Source: Microbacterium testaceum
Lineage (GTDB): Bacteria > Actinomycetota > Actinomycetes > Actinomycetales > Microbacteriaceae
Direction of reading: 5' to 3'
Length of the DNA stretch: 47,312 nt
Assembly (NCBI RefSeq): GCF_001476285.1
Contig: NZ_LDRU01000035.1
Span: 1 to 47,312, forward strand
In this document: positions 26,769-35,635 of the stretch, in pieces
How the letters are laid out: every line of letters starts with the position of its first letter
Numbering within the stretch: the first letter of the stretch is position 1
Made by a program: the position numbers and the translations under genes
Notes under the pieces: generated by a model
What the model saw: the letters and a program-made list of their open reading frames with translations, nothing else
What the model was told of the DNA's origin: nothing
Databases searched by the model: none

Positions 26769-28388
26769 CTAGCGCTTGGGGAGGAACCGCCGACCGAGCG
26801 CGAGCGCCGGAGCCAGTTCGGGGGTTCGGAACAGGGCCAGGATGCTGATGTACACCGCGAGCACGACAACACCGACGAGCGCGGACCCGAGCACTCCCGT
26901 GAGGCGATCGGCGGAGATCCACCCCTCGGGACCGCCGCAGAGCATCACCACGCCCCATCCGGCCGCACCCGCGGGGATGCCGACCAGGAGGAAGCGTCCG
27001 AGCGGTACCAGCCACTCGCGAACGCCGATACCCCCCAGGCGGCGATTCAGGATGGCCGTCGCGATGATGACCTGAACGAGACTCGATAGCGACTGACCCA
27101 GGGCGACCGCGGCGGCGAGCTCGGTGATCGGGAGCAGTCCGGCATCCAGCGCCCATCCCGCACCGAGAGCGGTCAACGCGACGAGGACGCCCTGGACGAG
27201 GGTGAAGAAGAACGGGGTGCGCGTGTCGTTGTACGCGTAGAACGTGCGCTGGATGACGAAGAGCACCGCCAACGGCAGCAGGCAGACCAGGAAGCACAGC
27301 AGAACCGGAGCGGCGGCCACGGCTTCGCGGGAGTCGTTCGTGAAGATGCGGGAGGCAGGGACGGCAGCGGCGACCAGCGCCGCGGTGGCGGCCACGATGA
27401 AGAGGCCGAGGACGCGAATGCTCCGGACGATGTCGTCCCGGACGCGATCGTCTCGTCCGGCGGCCGCATGCTCGCTCAACTGCGTGAAATAGGGCGTCCC
27501 GATCGACAGCACGATGAGGGAGTAGGGGAGCATGAACACGAGCCAGGCGTTCTGCGACGCGAGGACGGCAGGACCGTTTCCGGATGCCTCGAAGAGGACA
27601 CGGCTCTGCACGATGCCGGCGAGCTGACCCACGATCACCATGAGGAACGTCCAGCCGGCGAGGCGCCCGATGTGGCGGAGGCCCACTCCGCGCCACTGGA
27701 AGTCGGGGCGCAGCTGCAAGCCGGCGCGACGCCAGAACACGAGCAGGACGACGGTCTGCAGCACGATCCCCCCGGTGGCGACGCCTCCCAGGAGGGCGAT
27801 CATCGCGGGTGTCCACTGATCGACCGCCGTGTTCGGACCGCCGAAGATCAACAGGAACGCGCCGAACCCGATGAGGGAGACGACGTTGTTGACGATCGGC
27901 GCCCAGGTGTACGGACCGAAGACCTTCCGAGCGTTGAGCACCTCGCCGAGGAGCGAGTACAGGCCGTAGAAGAAGATCTGCGGCAGGCACCAGTAGGCGA
28001 AGGCGGTGGCCAGGGCGAGCTGGTCGGGCGCCGTCGTCGCCGGTGTGTACAGTGCCACGATCCACGGGGCGGCCATCATCGCGAGCGCCGTGGCGATGAG
28101 GAGGATGACGGTGCCGAGGGTGAACAGCTTGGAGATGAACGCGCGGCCGCCGTCCGAATGGGACGCCGCCTTGACGATCTGCGGGACGATCACCGCCGTG
28201 AGCACGCCGGTCGAGATGATCGCGTAGATCGCGTTCGGGAGCGAGTTGGCGAGACCGAACGCATCGCCGGCGTAGCTCTGGACCGAGCCGACGATCGCGA
28301 CCAGGACGACCTGGCGGAGCAGGCCACTGACCCGCGAGACGACAGTGCCCGCCCCGATGAGGACGCTCGCGCGACCGATGCTGCTCAC
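26769..28388 (-). CDS. murJ: Lipid II flippase MurJ
   Basis: A 539-residue polytopic membrane protein of the MurJ/MviN family, which flips lipid II outward for peptidoglycan synthesis. The start MSSIGRASVLIGAGTVVSRV and the SGLLRQ motif are typical. About 14 hydrophobic segments are distributed across the length. The long C-terminal soluble extension of mycobacterial MviN (pseudokinase) is absent. The GTG start overlaps the stop of the DUF6049 gene (GTGA), so the two are coupled, matching the Rv3909-Rv3910 pair. Confidence 0.95.
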   Translation of the reverse strand: MSSIGRASVLIGAGTVVSRVSGLLRQVVLVAIVGSVQSYAGDAFGLANSLPNAIYAIISTGVLTAVIVPQIVKAASHSDGGRAFISKLFTLGTVILLIATALAMMAAPWIVALYTPATTAPDQLALATAFAYWCLPQIFFYGLYSLLGEVLNARKVFGPYTWAPIVNNVVSLIGFGAFLLIFGGPNTAVDQWTPAMIALLGGVATGGIVLQTVVLLVFWRRAGLQLRPDFQWRGVGLRHIGRLAGWTFLMVIVGQLAGIVQSRVLFEASGNGPAVLASQNAWLVFMLPYSLIVLSIGTPYFTQLSEHAAAGRDDRVRDDIVRSIRVLGLFIVAATAALVAAAVPASRIFTNDSREAVAAAPVLLCFLVCLLPLAVLFVIQRTFYAYNDTRTPFFFTLVQGVLVALTALGAGWALDAGLLPITELAAAVALGQSLSSLVQVIIATAILNRRLGGIGVREWLVPLGRFLLVGIPAGAAGWGVVMLCGGPEGWISADRLTGVLGSALVGVVVLAVYISILALFRTPELAPALALGRRFLPKR

Positions 28389-30628
28389 GGGTGGGACTCC
28401 TCGGTGGCGTTGACGTCGCGGGCGTTGACGTCGGTGGCGTCGACGTCGGGGGCGTTGGTGGGGTCATCGAGGGCATCGCCTTCGGCGGGGGCGCGTCCGT
28501 CGGCCGGCTCGTCATCGGGTGTCGGCTCCGGCTCCTGGCCGGCGGCGACGCGCCGTCGGCGCGCGAGAGTTCGGATCACGCCCACGCTGAGGAAGACGAC
28601 GACGAGCACGATCACGACGATGAGGCCGATGCTCTCCCACTCGGCGCGCACTTCGACGTCGACGACCTGCGGGGCACCGACGGGCTCTCCGGTGGGGCTG
28701 TAGAGCTGAAGAGCGACGCTGACCTCGCCGTTGGCCAGTCGCGCCTCGACGGGCACCTCGACGCGCGTGTTCGCCGACGCTTGGGCCTCGACCGGGGTGC
28801 GATCCTGGACCCGCAGTCGCGCATCGTCGGGACGGACCGCGAGCACCACCGAGATCGGCCACGGGAGGTCGTTGCGCACCCACGGCCGCAGCGGCGCGCT
28901 CGAGCTCACCAGGCGGAAATCGGACGACAGGATGCCGACCGCGTTCAGGGTGGTCTGCGTCGCGGCGCGGTGATCGGAGACGGCCGTGCGGGCGGCATCC
29001 CCGGTCCATCCCACGCTCAGCACCTGCAGGACCTCGGCGCGCTCTCGACCGGTGAGCAGGTCGGGCTGCTCGAGGATCGTCGCGAACCGATCGATGACCT
29101 GCTCGTCGGCGACGAGGTTCGTCACGTCGTCGACCCGGGTGCCGTCGATCGCGGCATCGACGAGCGAGATCGCGGATGCCGGCTGCCCGGCGATCGCGTC
29201 GAGGGTCGTTCCGGTGAAGCCCGGCGCCGTCGTGACCGCCGTCATGGTGGCGCGGAGGCTCCCGCGCGAGCGGTCCGTGCCGCGGTCGAGGACGGCGAGG
29301 ACGGGACGGTCGCCGTTCGCGGCGCGCGCGAACGAGAGATAACCCAGTGCCGCGGCGAGGTCGCCTCCCCGTCGTGTCGTGTCGTTCTCGCCGGCCGCAC
29401 GGGTCAGCGCCGCTGAGACCTCGGCGTCATACACGGGGGTGGACACTCCTCCGACGCTGGCGTTCGCCGGGACGGCCTCGCCCGCACCGGCGACGGTGCT
29501 CGAGGGAACCAGGACCCGCGCGGGGGCGTCCACGGTCCCCTGACCGCCGAGAGCGGCCACCGTGTCGGCACCCGCGGAGCCGGAGGCCGGCCAGTAGACC
29601 GACGGTGTCGCGGAGCCGATGTCGAGCAGGGTCGTCAGGTCGGGGAGCGTCGGCTGCCCCGGGGTCGCGGAGGGATCCGGCGACGGGCTCGCGACCGCGG
29701 GGGGCTGCGTGAAATCGCTCGTCGTCATGTACGACTGGAGCGAGGTCGGGGCGAGGGGGGCCGTGAGCCCGGCGCGCAGCTGCGATGCCAGATCGGCATC
29801 GCCGAACTGCAGAGCGAAGCGTTCGTTGGGCAGCGACAGCAGTCTCTGGAGCCACGCCACGGCGGTGGGAGGTGCCGACGAGCCGAGTGCGCGGATGGAT
29901 GCCACGATCGCCGGGTCGATTGCGAGGGTCGCCCGCGTGCCGTCGACGGCGTCGAGCTGGGCCGAGAGGGGACCGTCGACCGCCGTGAGGTCGACGAGCT
30001 CGTTGGCGGTGAGGAGGCCACGCGTCATCGGCGACGCGGTGATGGGAACGACGAGTCCCAGGGGCGTCGGCGTCCCCCCGTCGGCGGTCACCACGACGAC
30101 GCTGAGCGCCGTGAGGCCGTCATCCGTGCGGGCGAGAAGCGGGTACACCCCTGCGGGCCGGCCGGCCACCGCGGCATCGGTGGCGGGCACGCTGAACGTC
30201 GTCGACGCCTGCGAGCCGGAGGGTGTGGCATCCAGAATCCCGGTGGCGATCTGCTGCAGCGTCACGCCGGTCGCGTCGCCGTCGAGCCAGCGCGTCAGGG
30301 CGGTGTCGTCGGCGAGGGCCTGCGTGCCGATCGAAAGCGCCACGGCGGAGGCGGAGAGAGCGCTTCCGCCGCTGGGGTTCGCTCGGGTCGCGGTCGCGGT
30401 GAGCGCGTCCCCGCTGCGCAGGATGCCGTTGGCCGCCGGTGCGACCGCGAGCACCGGTGCGGCGTTCGCCGTGGCCGAGGGCGTCGGCGTGGCCGTCGGA
30501 GCAGCCACGGCCGCCGCGGGAGCGGCCAGACCCAGCGCCAGGGCGGTTGCCGCGAGGGTCGCCAGCAGCCGGCGCGTGAGAGGGCGCCGCAGCACGGGTG
30601 AGCCAGAGGGCTGGGAGATCACGGTCAT
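28385..30628 (-). CDS. DUF6049 secreted/membrane-anchored protein
   Basis: A large protein (747 residues from ATG 30628) corresponding to the gene that precedes murJ in most actinobacteria. A signal peptide is evident at about 15-44 (RRPLTRRLLATLAATALALG, then LAAPAAAVAAP). The extracytoplasmic region is rich in Ala, Thr and Pro. One membrane span lies near the C-terminus (WESIGLIVVIVLVVVFLSVG), followed by a basic then acidic cytosolic tail with repeated DVDATDVNARDVNAT. A role in cell-envelope assembly with MurJ is inferred only from conserved linkage. The longer open frame to 30847 would overlap the divergent methyltransferase gene. Confidence 0.87.
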   Translation of the reverse strand: MTVISQPSGSPVLRRPLTRRLLATLAATALALGLAAPAAAVAAPTATPTPSATANAAPVLAVAPAANGILRSGDALTATATRANPSGGSALSASAVALSIGTQALADDTALTRWLDGDATGVTLQQIATGILDATPSGSQASTTFSVPATDAAVAGRPAGVYPLLARTDDGLTALSVVVVTADGGTPTPLGLVVPITASPMTRGLLTANELVDLTAVDGPLSAQLDAVDGTRATLAIDPAIVASIRALGSSAPPTAVAWLQRLLSLPNERFALQFGDADLASQLRAGLTAPLAPTSLQSYMTTSDFTQPPAVASPSPDPSATPGQPTLPDLTTLLDIGSATPSVYWPASGSAGADTVAALGGQGTVDAPARVLVPSSTVAGAGEAVPANASVGGVSTPVYDAEVSAALTRAAGENDTTRRGGDLAAALGYLSFARAANGDRPVLAVLDRGTDRSRGSLRATMTAVTTAPGFTGTTLDAIAGQPASAISLVDAAIDGTRVDDVTNLVADEQVIDRFATILEQPDLLTGRERAEVLQVLSVGWTGDAARTAVSDHRAATQTTLNAVGILSSDFRLVSSSAPLRPWVRNDLPWPISVVLAVRPDDARLRVQDRTPVEAQASANTRVEVPVEARLANGEVSVALQLYSPTGEPVGAPQVVDVEVRAEWESIGLIVVIVLVVVFLSVGVIRTLARRRRVAAGQEPEPTPDDEPADGRAPAEGDALDDPTNAPDVDATDVNARDVNATEESHP

Positions 30629-30714
30629 ACGAGCGTCGGTGGGCGAGGGGTCTCGCACCGCGACGAGTCTAGGGCCGCCCACCTCGGAGCCCCCCGATAG
30701 CCTCGCGGAGACGG

Positions 30715-32241
30715 TTGAATGGAGCGGTGCTTCCCGAACCCGATCCGACGCTGTGCCGCCTCCTCGCCGACGACCTGCGGGCGGCGGGCTACCGCAGCGC
30801 CGAGCTGAGGAGCGCGTGGGGCCCACAGGCCGACGACGCCGTCGCACGCGGACTGCTCGGCCCCGCGATGCGCGCGCTGGGCGACCGGCGCGATCCGCTC
30901 GCGGTGCTGGGCCGGTTGTGGGGGCTCGGTCGTGCGGTGACGCGCGACGACCTGGCGACCGCTCTGCCGTCGGTCGGCGTTGCGGGAGTCGTCGCTCTCG
31001 GGCTCGTCGCAGAGGACGGCGACGCTGTGGCTCCCACGGTTCTCGTCCGCCCGCAGGCCATCGCCGACGCGGACGGCGAGGAGGAGTGGTGGATCGCCAG
31101 TGACCTCGACGAGGCGGCCCTGGGCGGTCCCCTCCCCGAGGACCACGTGCTGGGCGTCGGTGGGGCGTCGCAGACGCTCGCGCGGCTGCAGGTCACCTGG
31201 CGCGCCGCCTCGGCTCTCGACATCGGCACGGGGTGCGGCATCCAGGCTCTTCGCCTGCGGCGCCTGGTGCCGCGAGTGGTCGCCACCGACATCTCCGAAC
31301 GGGCCTTGCGGTTCACCCGCCTGAACGCCCTCCTGAACGACGTCGACGGGATCGAGACGCGGCACGGTTCGCTCTTCGAACCCGTCGAGGGAGAGGTGTT
31401 CGAGCGGGTGGCATCCAATCCTCCGTTCGTCATCACTCCGCGTGTGGCGGGGGTTCCGGCGTACGAGTACCGCGACGGAGGGCTCGAGGGTGACGCTCTC
31501 GTGGCCTCCGTGATCGCCGGCGTCGGAGCGCACCTCGCACCGGGCGGAGTGGCGCAGTCGCTCGGCAACTGGGAGTACCGCGACGGCGAGAGCGGGCTGG
31601 ACCGGGTGAAGGGGTGGGTCGATCCCGAGCTGGATGCCTGGGTGATCGAGCGCGAGGTGCTGGATCCGCTCGCGTACGCCGAGCTGTGGGTGCGCGACGG
31701 CGGAACGGTGCCGGGGACACCCGCGTACGCCGGTCTGATCGACGCCTGGCTCGAGGACTTCGACCGGCGCGGGGTCACGGGGATCGGCTTCGGGTACGTG
31801 CTCCTGCGCCGACCGCTCGCCGGGGCTCCGACGTTGGCGCGCTACGAGCGGGTCGCCGGCGGCGGCGACGCGGCGTTCGGTCCGCACCTGGCCGCGTGCC
31901 TCGAGGAGCACGACCGCGCCGCCCTGCTCGACGACGACGGGCTGGCCGCCGCGACCCTTCGTGTGGCGTCCGACGTCACGGACGCCCGGCACCACCGCCC
32001 CGGAGAGGAGTCTCCGTCGGTGATCGAGCTGCGCCAGGGCGGAGGCTTTGGTCGCACGATCGAGGTCGACCCGGCGCTCGCCGCCCTCGTCGGTGCGTGC
32101 GACGGAGACCTCGCCGTGGGACCGCTGGTCGGTGCGATCGCCGAGCTTCTCGAGGTGGATGCCGATGACCTCCGCGCCGACCTCCTCCCCCGCGTGCGTG
32201 AGCTCATCGTCGCCGGGTTCCTGCGCTTTCTCGACGCATAG
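30715..32241 (+). CDS. Class I SAM-dependent methyltransferase, NPPF type
   Basis: About 508 residues. The N-terminal ~165 residues form a helical domain (DUF7059-like). A Rossmann methyltransferase core follows with ALDIGTGCGIQAL (SAM motif I), ATDISERALRFTRLNAL and ASNPPFVI. The NPPF motif is typical of enzymes that methylate amides or exocyclic amines, such as PrmC, RsmC or TrmN6. A C-terminal domain of ~170 residues is present. Its target is unknown. A TTG at 30715 follows GGAG closely; GTG 30727 is an alternative start. TAGCCT at 30698-30703 is a likely -10. Divergent from the DUF6049 gene. Confidence 0.87.
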   Translation: MNGAVLPEPDPTLCRLLADDLRAAGYRSAELRSAWGPQADDAVARGLLGPAMRALGDRRDPLAVLGRLWGLGRAVTRDDLATALPSVGVAGVVALGLVAEDGDAVAPTVLVRPQAIADADGEEEWWIASDLDEAALGGPLPEDHVLGVGGASQTLARLQVTWRAASALDIGTGCGIQALRLRRLVPRVVATDISERALRFTRLNALLNDVDGIETRHGSLFEPVEGEVFERVASNPPFVITPRVAGVPAYEYRDGGLEGDALVASVIAGVGAHLAPGGVAQSLGNWEYRDGESGLDRVKGWVDPELDAWVIEREVLDPLAYAELWVRDGGTVPGTPAYAGLIDAWLEDFDRRGVTGIGFGYVLLRRPLAGAPTLARYERVAGGGDAAFGPHLAACLEEHDRAALLDDDGLAAATLRVASDVTDARHHRPGEESPSVIELRQGGGFGRTIEVDPALAALVGACDGDLAVGPLVGAIAELLEVDADDLRADLLPRVRELIVAGFLRFLDA

Positions 32242-32254
32242 GCGCCGCGGCGGT

Positions 32255-32312
32255 CGAGTGTCCGGAACACGCCGCAACGCGTGAGCCCGATACGGCGTTT
32301 CTCGGACACTCG
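32255..32312. repeat. Intergenic imperfect palindrome, type A
   Basis: CGAGTGTCCG (32255-32264) and CGGACACTCG (32303-32312) are perfect 10-bp ends; with ACGCCG/CGGCGT further in, the arms are about 20 bp. It lies between the methyltransferase stop and pcnA and could act as a terminator or mobile palindromic element. The right edge of the window starts similarly (AGTGTCCGAAACAC). Confidence 0.75.
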
Positions 32313-32353
32313 GCGTCGTGGGGTGCCGCAGGTGCGCTGTCGGCGGCCCCGGA

Positions 32354-32359
32354 TAGGCT
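32354..32359 (+). promoter_or_regulatory. -10 box of pcnA, leaderless start
   Basis: TAGGCT ends 7 nt before the pcnA ATG at 32367, with no clear ribosome binding site between them. Confidence 0.55.
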
Positions 32360-32366
32360 CGAAAGC

Positions 32367-33794
32367 ATGCTGAACATGGCCGAGGGTCTCGCGCGCCTCG
32401 AAGAGCTCGCCGCGCATCCCGTGGTCGCCACCCTGGCCCGCGTCTTCGCCGACGCGGGGCGCGATCTCGCGATCGTGGGCGGCCCGGTGCGCGACGCGCT
32501 GCTCGGGCGCCTGACGCACGACTTCGACTTCACCACCGACGCCCGCCCCGATGAGATCCTCGCGCTCGTGAAGCCCGTGTCGTCGGTGCAGTGGGACGTG
32601 GGACGGGCCTTCGGCACGATCGGCGCCCGCGTGAAGGGCGAGCAGGTCGAGATCACGACCTATCGCGCCGACAGCTACGACGGCGTCACCCGCAAGCCCA
32701 CCGTCGAGTTCGGCGACACGCTCGAGGCCGACCTCAGCCGTCGTGACTTCACCGTCAACGCGATGGCGCTGCGCGTCCCCGCGCGGACGCTCGTCGACCC
32801 GACCGGCGGCGTCGAAGACCTCATCGCCGGACGCTTGCGCACCCCGATCGACCCGGCCGTGAGCTTCGGCGACGACCCGCTGCGCATGTTGCGCGGGGCG
32901 CGCTTCTCGTCGCAGCTCGAGTTCGCGATCGACCCCGACACCCTCGACGCGATGAGCGCTCTGCGCGAGACGCTCCAGATCGTCAGTCCCGAGCGGGTTC
33001 AGGCCGAGCTCGTGCGGCTTCTGCAGACCGATGATCCGGTGCGTGGCATCCGGGTCTTGGTTGAGACCCGGTTGATCGACGAGTTCCTCCCCGAGGTCCC
33101 CGCGCTGCGGCTCGAGGTCGATGAGCACCACCACCACAAAGACGTCTACGAGCACTCGCTCACGGTGCTGCGGCAGGCCATCGCGCTCGAGAAGGAGCGG
33201 AATCCGGATGCCGCGCCCGACGTGCCCCTCCGCCTCGCGGCCCTGCTGCACGACATCGGCAAGCCGGCGACCCGGCGACTGGAGCCCGGCGGTGGCGTCA
33301 CCTTCCACCATCACGACATCAAGGGCGCGCGGATGGCACGCAAGCGCCTTCAGGCGCTGCGGTTCGACGCGGCGACCACGACGACCGTCTCGCGCCTGAT
33401 CGAGTTGCACCTGCGCTTCTTCGGCTACGCGGAAGGGGCGTGGACGGATGCCGCGGTGCGGCGTTACGTCCGCGACGCGGGGGACGAGCTCGAGCGGCTG
33501 CACATCCTCACGCGGGCGGACGTGACCACGCGGAACAAGCGCAAGGCCCAGCGCCTGGCATCCGCCTACGACGACATCGAATCGCGGATCGCGACGCTGC
33601 GCGAGCAGGAGGAGATCGACGCGATCCGGCCCGAGCTCGACGGCAACCGCATCCAGGAGGTGCTGGGGCTGACGCCGGGCCGCGAGGTCGGCGAGGCGTA
33701 TCGCTTCCTGCTCGACCTGCGACTCGATGAGGGCGTGGTGGGCGAAGAAGAGGCCGAGCGGCGTCTTCGGGACTGGTGGGCCGCGCGGAGCTGA
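32367..33794 (+). CDS. pcnA: CCA-adding tRNA nucleotidyltransferase with HD domain
   Basis: A 475-residue class II nucleotidyltransferase that builds or repairs the 3' CCA of tRNAs; the tRNA genes in this window lack an encoded CCA. The polymerase head has GGPVRD (38-43) and the metal-binding DFD (Asp52, Asp54). RRDFTVNAMALRV and the RNA-binding PLRMLRGARFSSQLEF follow. A C-terminal HD phosphohydrolase-like domain contains HHHHKDVYEHSL and LLHDIGKP. The position next to the murJ block matches Rv3907c in mycobacteria, but the neighbouring NUDIX gene (mutT4) is missing here. A second in-frame ATG lies three codons on. Confidence 0.95.
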   Translation: MLNMAEGLARLEELAAHPVVATLARVFADAGRDLAIVGGPVRDALLGRLTHDFDFTTDARPDEILALVKPVSSVQWDVGRAFGTIGARVKGEQVEITTYRADSYDGVTRKPTVEFGDTLEADLSRRDFTVNAMALRVPARTLVDPTGGVEDLIAGRLRTPIDPAVSFGDDPLRMLRGARFSSQLEFAIDPDTLDAMSALRETLQIVSPERVQAELVRLLQTDDPVRGIRVLVETRLIDEFLPEVPALRLEVDEHHHHKDVYEHSLTVLRQAIALEKERNPDAAPDVPLRLAALLHDIGKPATRRLEPGGGVTFHHHDIKGARMARKRLQALRFDAATTTTVSRLIELHLRFFGYAEGAWTDAAVRRYVRDAGDELERLHILTRADVTTRNKRKAQRLASAYDDIESRIATLREQEEIDAIRPELDGNRIQEVLGLTPGREVGEAYRFLLDLRLDEGVVGEEEAERRLRDWWAARS

Positions 33795-33836
33795 CGCGAG
33801 TCGCGGCGGGGCGTCGTGTGCGGCCGGGCGTGGTGT

Positions 33837-33918
33837 GCCGTCGCGCGGAGTTCGTGGCCGACACGCCGGTCCGGAGCCGTCGGGAACGGCGTGTCGAGGT
33901 CGAACTCCGCACGACGGC
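33837..33918. repeat. Long intergenic palindrome, type B copy 1
   Basis: Arms 33837-33868 and 33887-33918 are inverted copies, 27 of 32 positions pairing, with an 18-bp centre. The left arm is 30 of 32 identical to the left arm at 35636-35667, so this is a dispersed repeat family. It lies 42 bp after pcnA. Confidence 0.88.
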
Positions 33919-33945
33919 GCGCGTTCAGCGGGCGGGGAGACGGCC

Positions 33946-33986
33946 GGGGCGTGATTCGACGCCCCCAATCCGCCGAATCACGCCCC
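33946..33986. terminator. Bidirectional terminator hairpin
   Basis: GGGGCGTGATTCG (33946-33958) pairs perfectly with CGAATCACGCCCC (33974-33986) around a 15-nt loop. It lies between the convergent pcnA and HAAS units, 14 bp after the small minus-strand frame. No U-run follows, as is common in high-GC actinobacteria. Confidence 0.7.
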
Positions 33987-33999
33987 GAGTTCGGTATGC

Positions 34000-34086
34000 C
34001 TACTCCTCCTCGTCGCGGGCGTCCTCCAGCGCGGCGATCACGAGGTGGGTGAGGTCGATGCTCACGATGCGCGGCTCGTCGCTCAC
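34000..34086 (-). CDS. Possible 28-residue small protein
   Basis: GTG 34086 overlaps the stop of the upstream membrane gene as GTGA and opens a 28-codon frame: VSDEPRIVSIDLTHLVIAAL then EDARDEEE. It is amphipathic to hydrophobic in the middle with a strongly acidic tail and no membrane span. The coupling-type overlap is the only positive evidence. It ends just before the bidirectional hairpin. It may be a real small partner of the HAAS protein or a chance frame. Confidence 0.4.
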   Translation of the reverse strand: MSDEPRIVSIDLTHLVIAALEDARDEEE

Positions 34087-35171
34087 GGGGTCACCGCCGC
34101 GTCGGTGGGGCTCGGCGACGGCTGAGGCGTGGGCCCGGCAGTCGTTCCGGCGGAAGACGCCGCGTCGGTAGGGACGGGCTGAACGCGCAGGAAGGGGAAC
34201 GCCGGCGCGGTCGCTTTCTTGACGTCCTCGACCGAATCCCAGCTCATCACGCCCGCCGGGATCTCGTGCAGCGGATAGATGTTCCACGCGTCGGCGGCGC
34301 CGGGTGCCGTGTAGGGCACGGGCACGGGACCGCCACCGCCATAGAAGTAGTTGTCGAAGGGAGCGTTGCCGTTCGCGTTGCCGACGGTCGTGAGCGGAGT
34401 GCCGTCCTGATCGAACAGCTGCACGGTCGGGATCGCGTTGCCGTCGGCGTCGAACGCGAAGATGTTGCGGACGCGCTGACCGTCGAGCGACAGACCCGAC
34501 GTGTAGGGCGCCGCGAGGACGTCGTGCGATCCATCCCACACCAGGGACTGCAGGTTGCCGCCGATCGCCGCGAGCGTGAACGGGGTCAAGACCACGACCA
34601 CGATGGTCACCGCGGTGCGGAGACCGCGGACGATCGCGTTGGGTGCCCATCGTCCACGACCCCACTGCACGCTCACCAGCAGCAGCACCGCCAGGAGCAC
34701 GATGCCCGGGAACTGCACCGCCCCGATCAGATACGCGAGCGCACCCGACATCGAGCCGTACCCCGACCAGAAAAGCGGCGCGATGAAGAGGTACAGCACC
34801 ACCGCGCGCAGGATCCACCAGATCGGACGGAGGGATGCCAGCAGGTCGAGCAGCCAGGCACCGGCCGGGTTGCGGCGGATCTGTGCCTCGACAGACGTCC
34901 GGGCGTTCGAGAGTCGCTCGCGGAACGGCGTGCGTTTCGTCGCGGGAGCATCGCCGCGTTCCGGCAGCCCCGCGGCCGCACGAAGCTCGGCGGCGTAGGT
35001 CGCAGCATCCGGAATCGTGAAACCGTCACCGGCCTCGGCGGCCTGATCCGACAGGTCGGCCTCGAGGCCGTCGAGCAGGTCGTCGACTTCGTCGACGGGG
35101 AGGTCGTCGAGGTGCGCGCGCACCGCGGAGGCGAAGGCGCGGATGTCGTCGCGGACGGGCGTGGTGATCAT
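34083..35171 (-). CDS. HAAS-type (DUF1700-like) membrane protein
   Basis: A 362-residue protein. The N-terminal ~75 residues (VRAHLDDLPVDEVDDLLDGLEADLSD) form a HAAS-like helical signalling domain, usually paired with PadR repressors. Four or so membrane spans lie between about 110 and 215. The C-terminal ~150 residues are extracytoplasmic and end in a Pro/Thr/Ser-rich tail. Family members are thought to transmit envelope state to PadR partners. The ATG overlaps the padR stop (ATGA), so the two are coupled. The ligand is unknown. Confidence 0.83.
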   Translation of the reverse strand: MITTPVRDDIRAFASAVRAHLDDLPVDEVDDLLDGLEADLSDQAAEAGDGFTIPDAATYAAELRAAAGLPERGDAPATKRTPFRERLSNARTSVEAQIRRNPAGAWLLDLLASLRPIWWILRAVVLYLFIAPLFWSGYGSMSGALAYLIGAVQFPGIVLLAVLLLVSVQWGRGRWAPNAIVRGLRTAVTIVVVVLTPFTLAAIGGNLQSLVWDGSHDVLAAPYTSGLSLDGQRVRNIFAFDADGNAIPTVQLFDQDGTPLTTVGNANGNAPFDNYFYGGGGPVPVPYTAPGAADAWNIYPLHEIPAGVMSWDSVEDVKKATAPAFPFLRVQPVPTDAASSAGTTAGPTPQPSPSPTDAAVTP

Positions 35172-35524
35172 CGGGCTTCTCCGATCGTGCGCAGTTTCGT
35201 GGTCGTGGTGTCGTCGAGGAGAGTGCTCATGGCGGAGGAGAAGTGAGCCCAGCTCGCGCGTTGCGCGGCGAGCAGCTCACGGCCCTGCGGGTTGATCGCG
35301 TAGTACTTGCGGTGCGGTCCCCCGTCGCTCGGCACGACGTAGCTCGACAGGGCGCCTGCCGAGTAGAGCCGGCGGAGCGTGCCGTACACCGAGGCATCCC
35401 CCACCTCGCCGAGCCCCGCTTCGCGCAGGCGTCGCACGATGTCGTACCCGTACCCGTCGTCGTGCTGCACGACCGCCAGCACGGCGGCATCCAGCACCCC
35501 CTTCAACAGCTGCGTCGTATCCAC
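35168..35524 (-). CDS. PadR-family transcriptional regulator
   Basis: A 118-residue winged-helix repressor. The PadR signature is clear: LKGVLDAAVLAVVQHDDGYG then YDIVRRLREAGL, GDASVYGTLRRLYSAGALSSY and GPHRKYYAINPQGRELL. The start was chosen at GTG 35524 with AAGGGGG 6 nt upstream; the longer frame has no support. A 19-bp palindrome lies 33 bp upstream at the predicted promoter, suggesting autorepression. It is coupled to the HAAS membrane gene, its likely signalling partner. Confidence 0.93.
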   Translation of the reverse strand: MDTTQLLKGVLDAAVLAVVQHDDGYGYDIVRRLREAGLGEVGDASVYGTLRRLYSAGALSSYVVPSDGGPHRKYYAINPQGRELLAAQRASWAHFSSAMSTLLDDTTTTKLRTIGEAR

Positions 35525-35557
35525 ACGCGGCCCCCTTCGCTTGTCTGCCTCGGACAG

Positions 35558-35576
35558 TACCACGCAGTGCGCGGTA
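35558..35576 (-). promoter_or_regulatory. Candidate PadR operator
   Basis: TACCACGCAGTGCGCGGTA is a 19-bp palindrome with 9-bp arms and one mismatched pair. It touches a -10-like TACTGT on the minus strand (35559-35554), so bound repressor would block the padR promoter. Assignment to PadR is by position. Confidence 0.6.
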
Positions 35577-35635
35577 GTGCGGGGTGCGGAACGTGTTTTC
35601 CCCTTTCTGTACCTCGGCCCTCCGGTACGAGGCGG

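Noticed and set aside
28385..30847. DUF6049 frame extended to 30847
   Set aside because: The extension is Arg-rich, overlaps the divergent methyltransferase gene, and would bury the clear signal peptide that follows ATG 30628.
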